The translations under genes were made by a program, and so were the position numbers. A stretch of DNA of 64,000 nt from Pedobacter sandarakinus (GTDB lineage Bacteria; Bacteroidota; Bacteroidia; Sphingobacteriales; Sphingobacteriaceae), in contig NZ_JAPIVG010000001.1 in NCBI RefSeq assembly GCF_026240095.1, positions 558,001 to 622,000 of the forward strand. The letters run 5' to 3'. This document shows, piece after piece, positions 9,593 through 16,590 of this stretch. The notes under the pieces were generated by a model that was given only the letters and a program-made list of their open reading frames with translations, ran no database searches and was not told the DNA's origin. Every line of letters begins with the position of its first letter. Positions within the stretch are counted from its first letter, which is position 1.

Positions 9593-10012
9593 ATGAAACG
9601 AGCAATTTCATTCTCATTTGCGGCAATTTTAATGACCGTATCATCGCAGATTCATGCGCAAGAAGTAGCGCAAAAAAACATTAAACCCGTTAGCAATGCT
9701 TTGCAAATGCTAGCCAAATTAGAACCTGTTACCTTTAGTTACGATGAAGCCTGGGCACAAAAACTTAGACTGCCCTTAACAACCCAATATGGCTTTGTGG
9801 GTGTTGACGCTAAATCAGCCCTACCTGATTTAGTAACTGTCAGGGCTAAAAATTATGGTGTCGGTAAAAACGCCTCTCGCTCGGCTACATTAACAAAAGT
9901 AGATTACGAAAGTCTAATCCCGTTGTTAGTGGGAAGTATCAAAGAGCAGCAACAACAGATTGATGCACTAAAGCGGGAATTGAATATGCTAAAAGGGCAA
10001 AACGCGAAATAA
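9593..10012 (+). CDS. exported protein resembling a tail-fibre/S74 chaperone domain
   Basis: A 139-residue protein with a signal peptide (about 1-22, ending near SQIHA). The rest follows the pattern of the peptidase-S74 intramolecular chaperone found at the end of tail-fibre-like proteins: a helix and strand with ALQMLAKLEPVTFSYD, then QYGFVGVDAKSALPDLV, then the VDYESLIPLLVGSIKEQQQQIDALKREL helix that forms a trimeric coiled coil. The Ser/Lys self-cleavage site usual at the start of S74 is not evident, so this may be a stand-alone, non-cleaving relative. It could assemble as a trimer in the periplasm or on the surface. This is a by-eye assignment. Confidence 0.6.
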   Translation: MKRAISFSFAAILMTVSSQIHAQEVAQKNIKPVSNALQMLAKLEPVTFSYDEAWAQKLRLPLTTQYGFVGVDAKSALPDLVTVRAKNYGVGKNASRSATLTKVDYESLIPLLVGSIKEQQQQIDALKRELNMLKGQNAK

Positions 10013-10018
10013 CACAAT

Positions 10019-10051
10019 AAAGGCTGCTTCTAAAATATAGAAACAGCCTTT
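10019..10051. terminator. bidirectional terminator between convergent genes
   Basis: AAAGGCTG and CAGCCTTT form a stem extended by TTCT/AGAA, with T-rich sequence on both sides (TTTCATTTTATTT on plus; the A-rich arm gives T's on minus). It lies between the plus gene ending at 10012 and thrC ending at 10056. Confidence 0.75.
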
Positions 10052-10055
10052 CATT

Positions 10056-11363
10056 TTATTTACTCAATAGATATTGCTTAAATCCTTCGAAATCGGTACC
10101 TAACACATCTGCGTATTTAACCTTGGTTTCTAGCTGCATAACCTGATATGGGACTTCAATTTTTGCTGCAATTTCTGCGGGAAAAATATCTGGAAACTTG
10201 CAAGCATGTGCGGTTGATAAGAACACAGCAGTGCTGTGATCTGCGGGATTTTCTTTCCTAAACTGTGCAATGGCCAGGTAGGCAATTGCGGTATGCGGAC
10301 AAGCCACATAACCGAATGCACTATATATGTTCTTGATTCCCTCGAGCGTTTCTTCATCGTCAAAACGGTAAGCGGTTACCATTTCCTTTACCATGGTTAC
10401 ATCGTTTTCAAACAAATCCATGATACGTACCCAATTGCTGGGAGCACCTACATCCATGGCGTTGGCGTAAGTTTGTGTAGAGGGTCGGGTTTCGTAAACA
10501 CCGCTGTTTAAAAAACGTGGCACAGTATCGTTGATATTGGTTGCAGCAATGAACTGTTTTACTGGGAGGCCCATCTTATAAGCAAGTAATCCTGCACCTA
10601 TGTTACCAAAATTACCACTTGGCACTGAGAAAATTACCTCGTTATTGCCCTGTCTTTTTAATTGTGCGTAAGTATTGAAGTAGTAGAATGTTTGGGGAAT
10701 TAACCGGGAGATATTGATTGAATTGGCTGAAGTGAGGCGAAACTTACTATTCAGTTCTTCATCGGCAAATGCCTGTTTCACCAAAGCCTGGCAATCGTCG
10801 AAAGTTCCATCTACCTCTATTGCTCTAATGTTCTCGCCATTGGTGGTTAGCTGCAGCTCTTGGATTAAACTAACTTTTCCCTTTGGATAAAGGATAGTTA
10901 CCCGCGTGTTGGGCACCCCTAGGAAACCCAAGGCAACTGCGCCACCGGTATCGCCAGAGGTTGCAACCAACACATCTAACAACTGCTCTCCATCTTGAAG
11001 GAAATAGGCCATTACCCGGCTCATAAAGCGAGCACCAAAATCTTTGAAAGCCAGGGAAGGACCATGAAAAAGCTCTAGAACGAAGGTTGCTTTATCAATT
11101 TTTACCACAGGCGCTTCGAAATTAATCGCATCATCGATAATCGCTTTCAAATCCTTTGCCGGAATTTCATCTTTTAACAAAGTGGCTGCCACTTTGTAAG
11201 CTATTTCCGGCAAGCTGTATTGCTCAATATTTGCTATAAAATCGTTATCTAACTTTGGAATGTCTACGGGCATATACAAGCCTTTATCTTGCGGCATGCT
11301 ATTAAATACGGCATCTTTGAAAGAAACCTGTAAGTTTTTATTGTTAGTAGAATATAGTTTCAT
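10056..11363 (-). CDS. thrC: threonine synthase
   Basis: PLP enzyme that converts O-phosphohomoserine to threonine, the last step of the pathway. The 435 residues include PSLAFKDFGARFM with the PLP-binding Lys107, LVATSGDTGGAVALGFLG for phosphate binding, and FSVPSGNFGNIGAGL. The N-terminal YSTNNKNLQVSFKDAV matches the short N-terminal domain of the family. It is the last gene of a minus-strand thrA-thrB-thrC operon, 94 bp after thrB, and ends at a bidirectional terminator. The gene is ordinary for its family. Confidence 0.97.
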   Translation of the reverse strand: MKLYSTNNKNLQVSFKDAVFNSMPQDKGLYMPVDIPKLDNDFIANIEQYSLPEIAYKVAATLLKDEIPAKDLKAIIDDAINFEAPVVKIDKATFVLELFHGPSLAFKDFGARFMSRVMAYFLQDGEQLLDVLVATSGDTGGAVALGFLGVPNTRVTILYPKGKVSLIQELQLTTNGENIRAIEVDGTFDDCQALVKQAFADEELNSKFRLTSANSINISRLIPQTFYYFNTYAQLKRQGNNEVIFSVPSGNFGNIGAGLLAYKMGLPVKQFIAATNINDTVPRFLNSGVYETRPSTQTYANAMDVGAPSNWVRIMDLFENDVTMVKEMVTAYRFDDEETLEGIKNIYSAFGYVACPHTAIAYLAIAQFRKENPADHSTAVFLSTAHACKFPDIFPAEIAAKIEVPYQVMQLETKVKYADVLGTDFEGFKQYLLSK

Positions 11364-11457
11364 TATGAGGTTCGTGGTTCTGTGCAGTCAAGCGAAATTT
11401 CTTGCATGACTTGCATTTTTAGCTTAAATATTTAGTGATATGTGTTGATCAAAAAAA

Positions 11458-12468
11458 TTAAATCACTCGTGGTCCTTCGGCATTAACAGCAGAAACGTAA
11501 GACTTACTATTGATATTAATCTTGTGCAAATGCTGTTGCTGGGATTTCGTTATTTTCCTGGCGGTTTCCTCGTCTTTAGCCAATGCAAAAACAGAGGGGC
11601 CAGACCCGGAAATACCAAAACCGATGGCACCGTTTTCCATGGCAATGTTTCTCATTTCTTCAAACCCGGGAATTAAAATAGAGCGGGTCGGCTCTACCAA
11701 AACATCTTGCATGCTGCGGCCTATCAAATCAAAATCATTCATAAAAAGCCCACTTACTAAACCGCCTACATTTCCCCATTGGGTTACGGCATCTTTCAAC
11801 AATACCTTACTTCTAATCATTTGCCGGGCATCTTTTGTGGGCACATCTACCTCCGGGTAAACAATTGCTGCATACATACCCGAAGGGGTAGGCAGAGAAA
11901 TTACATCCAACGGATCGTAGCTTCTAACTAAAACAAATCCCCCTAAAATTGCTGGCGCTACATTATCAGCATGGCCATAACCACAGGCCAGTTCTTCGCC
12001 TTTCATGGCAAAAGGCACCAATTCTTTAGGGCTTAATAAATCGCCCATTAATTTATTAATAGCAAATAAGCCGGCAACTGTACTTGCAGCGCTAGAGCCT
12101 AGACCGCTACCAATAGGCATTTTTTTATGTAAGGTAATCTCAACGCCAATATCGGTTCTGTTAATGTGCTGCAAGTAATGCTGCACGCTTGCACTTACTG
12201 TATTTTTTCCTGCGTCTAAAGGTAGTTTGCCACCATCGCCTGTAATGTTCTTTACCACCACGCCCGGCGTTTTAGTGATACGCATCTCTACTTCATCTCC
12301 TGGTTCGTTAACGGCAAAGCCCAAAACATCAAACCCACAAACTACATTGGCAACGGTTGCCGGGGCAAAAACACGAATAAAATCTTTGTCACTAACGGCG
12401 TTCGTGACACTTTTGGCGGGTGCAGCTAGATCATCAAGTTCCGCACCACTATTTGAAATGTTTGACAT
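11458..12468 (-). CDS. thrB: homoserine kinase
   Basis: GHMP-family kinase that phosphorylates homoserine for ThrC. The 336 residues carry the GHMP motif KKMPIGSGLGSSAASTVAG (about 114-132) and the C-terminal GFGISGSGPSVFAL. The conserved fold begins at DFIRVFAPATVANVVCGFD, so about 28 residues precede it. That extension is hydrophilic and may be a genuine tail or an over-long start; no Met lies between residue 1 and the domain. It sits between thrA (127 bp upstream) and thrC. Confidence 0.95.
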   Translation of the reverse strand: MSNISNSGAELDDLAAPAKSVTNAVSDKDFIRVFAPATVANVVCGFDVLGFAVNEPGDEVEMRITKTPGVVVKNITGDGGKLPLDAGKNTVSASVQHYLQHINRTDIGVEITLHKKMPIGSGLGSSAASTVAGLFAINKLMGDLLSPKELVPFAMKGEELACGYGHADNVAPAILGGFVLVRSYDPLDVISLPTPSGMYAAIVYPEVDVPTKDARQMIRSKVLLKDAVTQWGNVGGLVSGLFMNDFDLIGRSMQDVLVEPTRSILIPGFEEMRNIAMENGAIGFGISGSGPSVFALAKDEETARKITKSQQQHLHKININSKSYVSAVNAEGPRVI

Positions 12469-12595
12469 GCTTTATATCTTTTTATTTCCAAGGTTAGCGC
12501 CTTGGGTCTAGGTATTGTTTTTATTCAAAACTGAACTTAAACAGCCCATACAAAGGCTGCATTTTCCAAGTACAGTGTTTAGTAATTTTACTTAG

Positions 12596-15046
12596 TTACG
12601 GATGCTGACCTACATTGATGATATCTGCAAAAACCCCTGCCGCAGTAACTTCGGCGCCGGCACCTGGCCCCTTCACTACCAGTGGCCGCGATTTGTAACG
12701 ATCTGTTGTAAACGAGATAATGTTATCACTACCTGAAAGCATGTAGAACGGATGACTATCATCAACCATCTGCAAGCTAATTTCCACATTGCCGTCTTCG
12801 AGTTTACCGATGTAGCGCAACACCTTACCATCATTTGCGGCCTTGTTTTTCAGGTCTTCGAAGTAAGCTGCATTTTTTTGCAACTCAGCGTAGAAGTCAT
12901 CTACAGAAGTAGCATTTAAACATGCTTCCGGTAAGATATTATCAATTTTCACATCTTCTGCTTCCAGCGGATAACCCGCATCTCTCGCAAGAATCAACAT
13001 CTTACGCATAAAATCTTTTCCATTCAAATCATCGCGTGGGTCTGGCTCTGTATAACCAAGTTCCTGGGCCTCCTTCACTGTTTCATAGAAACCGGCATCT
13101 CCTTTGAAATTGTTAAAAATATAGGAAATGGTTCCAGATAATATCGCTTCGATCCGAGCTACTTTATCTCCGCTCATCATCAATTCCCTAAGCGTACGTA
13201 TAATAGGCAAACCCGCACCCACGTTGGTTTCGTAATAAAAATCTACGCCAAATTTCCGGGCGGTATCCTTGAAAGATTTGTATTGGGCAAAATCGGCAGA
13301 ATTTCCTTTTTTATTACAGGTAACAACCGAAATGCTACTCTCGAAAATTCCCTGGTAAAATGCAATAGGCGTTTCGGCAGCTGTGTTATCTACGAATACA
13401 CAGTTTGGTAAGTTTAGCGATTTCATACGGGCAACAAAACCAGCTAAATTTGCCGTTTCGCCATTGGCATCTAAAGTATGTCCCCAATCTTCAAGCGATA
13501 AGCCATCAACATCGAAAACCATTTTACGGGTATTGCTAATGCCCGCAACCTTCACTTGCAAATCGTTATTGGCTGCCAAAAAAGGCATTTGTTCTTTAAG
13601 CTGGTTAAACAACGTTTTGCCAATATTACCAGTGCCCAGGCAAAAGATATTTAGCGTACGCTTTAGATCCGTGAAAAAAGCATCGTGTACAGCATTTACT
13701 GCCTTCGATAAATCTAGTGCACTAATAATCACCGAGATATTGTACTCTGATGAACCTTGTGCAATAGCCCTTACATTTATGCCATTTCTACCCAAGGCAT
13801 TAAATAACCTTCCGCTCATTCCGGGTGTGCGTTTCATGTTTTCGCCAACAATGGCCAACACTGCCAAATTGTTTTCAACCTCTGGTAGGGCCAATTTGTT
13901 GGCATCAAGTTCAAGCTCGAATTCTTTTTTGATAAGGGCAATGGCCTGACCGGCATCAGTAGGTTTAACCGCAAAGGTAATGCTATGCTCTGACGATGAT
14001 TGGGTAATAAGTACCACATTGATTTGTTCGCGGGAAAGTAATGAGAACAACCTACCACTGAACCCAGCTTTACCCACCATCCCGCTGCCAGTTAGGTTGA
14101 TAATACTAATCTGGTCGATAGAGGAAATCCCCTTAATCGGCAGCGTAGATGTTTTCACATCGCTTTTTATGTATGTGCCTGCAAAGTCTGGCTGGAAAGT
14201 ATTTTTAATTACGATAGGAATTTTCTTCATAAAAGCCGGAATCATTGTTGGCGGGTAAATTACCTTTGCACCAAAATAACTCAATTCCATAGCTTCGGTG
14301 TAGCTTAATTCCGGGAGCGAAAACGCTTTCTTAACTATCCGGGGGTCGGCGGTCATCATTCCGTTTACATCCGTCCAGATTTCTATCTCCTCGGCATGTA
14401 AGGCCGCCCCCCAAACTGCTGCCGTATAATCTGAACCACCTCTACCTAAAGTAGTTACCCTGCCCGCCGCATTGCTTGCAATAAAACCAGTAACAAATAA
14501 CACTTTATCTTTATTGGCACCGTAAAATTCGTTAATCAACATTTCTGTTAATTCGGTATCAACCTTGGCCTGCCCAAAATTACTGTCTGTCTTTATAAAT
14601 TCTGAGCCGTTTACATACATCGCATCAGCAAACTGCTGGGCGGCGATGTGTGCAATCATGAATGTAGAACAGCGTTCGCCATAGCTTAAAATCTGATCTT
14701 TAGTTTGCAGGCTTAGCTCCTTTAGGTTCGAGACTGCTTGTAACAAGTCTTCGAGCTCATTAAAGAAAATTTTCAACCTTGTAAACACTGGGTTTTGCGC
14801 TGCCGCCGGCAATAGCGAACGGATAACTGCAAAGTGCTTGGCCTCAATTTCTTTAAGGCCGGTGTCGAAATCTTGACCCCTTTCGGCCTTCTCGGCCATC
14901 TCAGTAAGCAAGTTGGTTACACCACTCATTGCCGATAATACAACTACCGGCTTATTCTGTTGTTTTTCTTGGGCTACAATGCTCAGTAGCGTTTTAATGT
15001 TCTCGGCCGAACCTACGGATGTGCCGCCGAATTTAAGTACTTTCAT
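12596..15046 (-). CDS. thrA: bifunctional aspartate kinase / homoserine dehydrogenase
   Basis: Catalyses the first and third steps from aspartate to homoserine. The 816 residues follow the E. coli ThrA plan (820). An aspartokinase domain begins KFGGTSVGSAENI, with VTTLGRGGSDYTAA near residue 200. Two ACT segments lie at about 310-460 (INLTGSGMVGKAGFSGRLF and VGENMKRTPGMSGRLFNAL) and probably give threonine feedback. The homoserine dehydrogenase domain starts at about 466 with FCLGTGNIGKTLF and contains VTCNKKGNS and EAILSGTISYIFN. It is the first structural gene of the thr operon and is preceded by a leader peptide and attenuator on the same strand. Confidence 0.97.
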   Translation of the reverse strand: MKVLKFGGTSVGSAENIKTLLSIVAQEKQQNKPVVVLSAMSGVTNLLTEMAEKAERGQDFDTGLKEIEAKHFAVIRSLLPAAAQNPVFTRLKIFFNELEDLLQAVSNLKELSLQTKDQILSYGERCSTFMIAHIAAQQFADAMYVNGSEFIKTDSNFGQAKVDTELTEMLINEFYGANKDKVLFVTGFIASNAAGRVTTLGRGGSDYTAAVWGAALHAEEIEIWTDVNGMMTADPRIVKKAFSLPELSYTEAMELSYFGAKVIYPPTMIPAFMKKIPIVIKNTFQPDFAGTYIKSDVKTSTLPIKGISSIDQISIINLTGSGMVGKAGFSGRLFSLLSREQINVVLITQSSSEHSITFAVKPTDAGQAIALIKKEFELELDANKLALPEVENNLAVLAIVGENMKRTPGMSGRLFNALGRNGINVRAIAQGSSEYNISVIISALDLSKAVNAVHDAFFTDLKRTLNIFCLGTGNIGKTLFNQLKEQMPFLAANNDLQVKVAGISNTRKMVFDVDGLSLEDWGHTLDANGETANLAGFVARMKSLNLPNCVFVDNTAAETPIAFYQGIFESSISVVTCNKKGNSADFAQYKSFKDTARKFGVDFYYETNVGAGLPIIRTLRELMMSGDKVARIEAILSGTISYIFNNFKGDAGFYETVKEAQELGYTEPDPRDDLNGKDFMRKMLILARDAGYPLEAEDVKIDNILPEACLNATSVDDFYAELQKNAAYFEDLKNKAANDGKVLRYIGKLEDGNVEISLQMVDDSHPFYMLSGSDNIISFTTDRYKSRPLVVKGPGAGAEVTAAGVFADIINVGQHP

Positions 15047-15113
15047 CAGTTTATTGGTTTTAACTAAGTTTTCAAGGCTATTTGCACCTTGGTGGTTCCT
15101 TTTAGTTTGGTTT

Positions 15114-15149
15114 AAAAAAAAAGCGCCCCGATTTGTGTCGGGACGCTTT
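15114..15149 (-). terminator. attenuator terminator of the threonine operon leader
   Basis: Read on the minus strand, AAAGCGTCCCGA and TCGGGGCGCTTT form a 12-bp stem (one G-T wobble) with a six-base loop, followed by an unbroken T run. It lies between the Thr/Ile-rich leader peptide and thrA, 73 bp before the thrA start, so it can only act as an attenuator of the operon. Confidence 0.88.
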
Positions 15150-15181
15150 CTATGTTTTTATGTAATTCAATTTACAACAAA

Positions 15182-15295
15182 TTAGCCCCGCTGGTTTATA
15201 CCGGTGGTAATAATAATCGTTGTAATAATTGAGGTATTAAAAATCATTTCTCTTGGTGTATTTTGTACACCGTAAAGTAGCAGATAATTTTTCAT
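15182..15295 (-). CDS. thrL: threonine operon leader peptide
   Basis: A 37-residue frame from ATG at 15295 to TAA at 15182. Its centre reads NTSIITTIIITTG, a run of Thr and Ile codons equivalent in design to the E. coli ThrL peptide. Translation stalling at these codons when charged tRNA-Thr or tRNA-Ile is scarce would alter folding of the downstream leader RNA and prevent the terminator at 15114-15149. The bases at the leader stop (CGGGGC) can pair with GTCCCG in the 5' arm of the terminator, giving an anti-terminator. What is seen is the frame, codon run and competing hairpins; the mechanism is inferred from enteric thr attenuation. Confidence 0.85.
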   Translation of the reverse strand: MKNYLLLYGVQNTPREMIFNTSIITTIIITTGINQRG

Positions 15296-15431
15296 AATTG
15301 CAAACATTATTTATTTTTTCTTATAAATATTTTAATAAAACATTTAAACAGATGAAATGAAGACATTTTCTGAACTGAAAACCCATACGGATAATATTAT
15401 TTTATTGAAGGAAAAAAGATAGATGATACCA

Positions 15432-15572
15432 TCATTCCCATTTATAGAAAAGGTACTTTAGTAATGCTTCGCCTACCGCAGCCCCGCCATCTACTACAAT
15501 CTTTTTGTGTTCTTATGCCAGGTAAACAGTGGCAATGTAGTAGGCAAGCAAATGCTTTTTCTCTTGGTCGTT
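15432..15572 (-). pseudogene. probable remnant of a decayed gene
   Basis: In the otherwise empty region 15296-15682 one minus-strand frame reads like protein on both sides of an in-frame TAA: NDQEKKHLLAYYIATVYLA, stop, then EHKKIVVDGGAAVGEALLKY and a few more residues before a second stop. The segment after the first stop has ordinary coding composition. I do not recognise the family. The surrounding bases give nothing coherent. It may be the tail of a gene lost by deletion. Confidence is low because the stretch is short. Confidence 0.3.
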
Positions 15573-15682
15573 GCAACAAAAAGTATTTTCGTGCCTGTCT
15601 GGTTTAATTTAATTTAGGCAGTTATACTATTGGCGTAGCAAACTCGCTTGGCAACGTAAATGTCTGCGAAGATGTGCAGGTG

Positions 15683-16132
15683 CTATCGCCTCACGCCAAT
15701 ATAAATTTCAACTTCAGCATCTGCGCCCATTTGCGATTGGCGTCCGTATACCTCAAAATCTGCCTGGTAGGTGCGGTAAAGTGCAATATCATTTCTCCAA
15801 ATTTCTTGCCATGTAGCAACCACAGCACCAGGAATTTCGCCCTTAGCAGTAAACCTGATCAACTTTTCGTTTACGATTACTCTACCCACAAACCCTTCAG
15901 GAATTTCGCTTAGTGTACTTACTGAATGCCCGATAATGGCTGTATAGCTACCGTTATAATCGCTTTCGTAATCGGTATAAATGGCATAAATATCGTTGCT
16001 TAACCTGTTCGGTATCTGGCTAGAGATGCCCTCATTCAAAAACCGTTCCCATAACAAGCTTAAATCTGTAGCGGCTTGGTTGTTTTGATTGGTGGTTTCT
16101 ATGGCAATACCAATTACCTTAAAGTGTTCCAT
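15683..16132 (-). CDS. GyrI-like / AraC-type effector-binding domain protein
   Basis: A 149-residue cytoplasmic protein consisting only of the small-molecule-binding domain seen in GyrI (SbmC), Rob and BmrR C-termini. The pattern includes FKVIGIAIETTNQ at the start, LWERFLNEGISSQIPNRLS, YAIYTDYESDYNGSYTAIIGHSV, and the GAVVATWQEIWRNDI...FEVYG segment near the end. There is no DNA-binding domain, so it is not a transcription factor by itself; stand-alone members bind or hydrolyse small hydrophobic compounds. No functional partner is obvious nearby. The family call is fairly sure, the ligand unknown. Confidence 0.8.
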   Translation of the reverse strand: MEHFKVIGIAIETTNQNNQAATDLSLLWERFLNEGISSQIPNRLSNDIYAIYTDYESDYNGSYTAIIGHSVSTLSEIPEGFVGRVIVNEKLIRFTAKGEIPGAVVATWQEIWRNDIALYRTYQADFEVYGRQSQMGADAEVEIYIGVRR

Positions 16133-16320
16133 TGAGATCGTTTTCTCGAAGATATTGTTTTCCCGCCAATTTTGAGGGATATTTCGTTACAGACTTCCTT
16201 TAGTAGCGAATAAGAAAATATATTTAACATTTCTAGATGGACAAGGCAGCAACTAAGCAAAATTTGCATTTTTAATATTAGCAGTTTTGCCACCATGTAG
16301 GCACCAGGCATTTCTAAACA

Positions 16321-16464
16321 ACTGAACGGCAATGGAAGTGAAACGTTACCAGCGCAAGTTTATAAACCTGATTGCCGCAGCATCCTTTTGGTGTGATAGA
16401 GGAAAGAGCCGCGGGAGCCAAAAGATAGCGCAAAAAGCAGGGCTGGTGTTACCAATTGTTCAGT
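16321..16464 (+). ncRNA. structured intergenic element (possible Bacteroidota dispersed RNA/repeat)
   Basis: The 458 bp between the GyrI-like gene and the helicase contain a clearly structured block. ACTGAAC (16321) and GTTCAGT (16458) bound it as inverted ends. CGGCAAT (16327) pairs with ATTGCCG (16371). CCTG (16367) pairs with CAGG (16438), enclosing CTTTTGG (16385) paired with CCAAAAG (16418). The core pattern (CCTGATTG, CATCCTTTT, AAAAGATAGCG, AAGCAGG) resembles, from memory, a dispersed structured element frequent between genes in flavobacteria and sphingobacteria; Rfam families such as Flavo-1 or Pedo-repair are candidates to compare. The strand is uncertain. No coding sequence is evident here. 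Confidence 0.5.
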
Positions 16465-16590
16465 AACTTGGTTTTTCAAATTCAAGGGATAACTAAATCG
16501 CTATTTCTTATAAATGATAGTTACTTTTGTGCTAAAATTGTTAGCTTTAAATTATCCCTCCAAAAGAAAAGCAAAAAAATTTTATTACCA

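Noticed and set aside
12485..12505. CCAAGG...CCTTGG palindrome between thrA and thrB
   Set aside because: Short stem without a T run; too weak to call a terminator or operator.
13383..13949. 188-residue plus-strand frame in thrA
   Set aside because: Antisense to the aspartokinase/homoserine dehydrogenase coding sequence, which is fully explained.
16114..16332. 72-residue minus-strand frame upstream of the GyrI-like gene
   Set aside because: Overlaps the start of the GyrI-like gene, has no sensible composition and runs into the structured element.
16456..16590. Upstream extension of the helicase frame
   Set aside because: The extra 45 codons overlap the structured element and lack conservation-like features; the ATG at 16591 gives a normal N-terminus.
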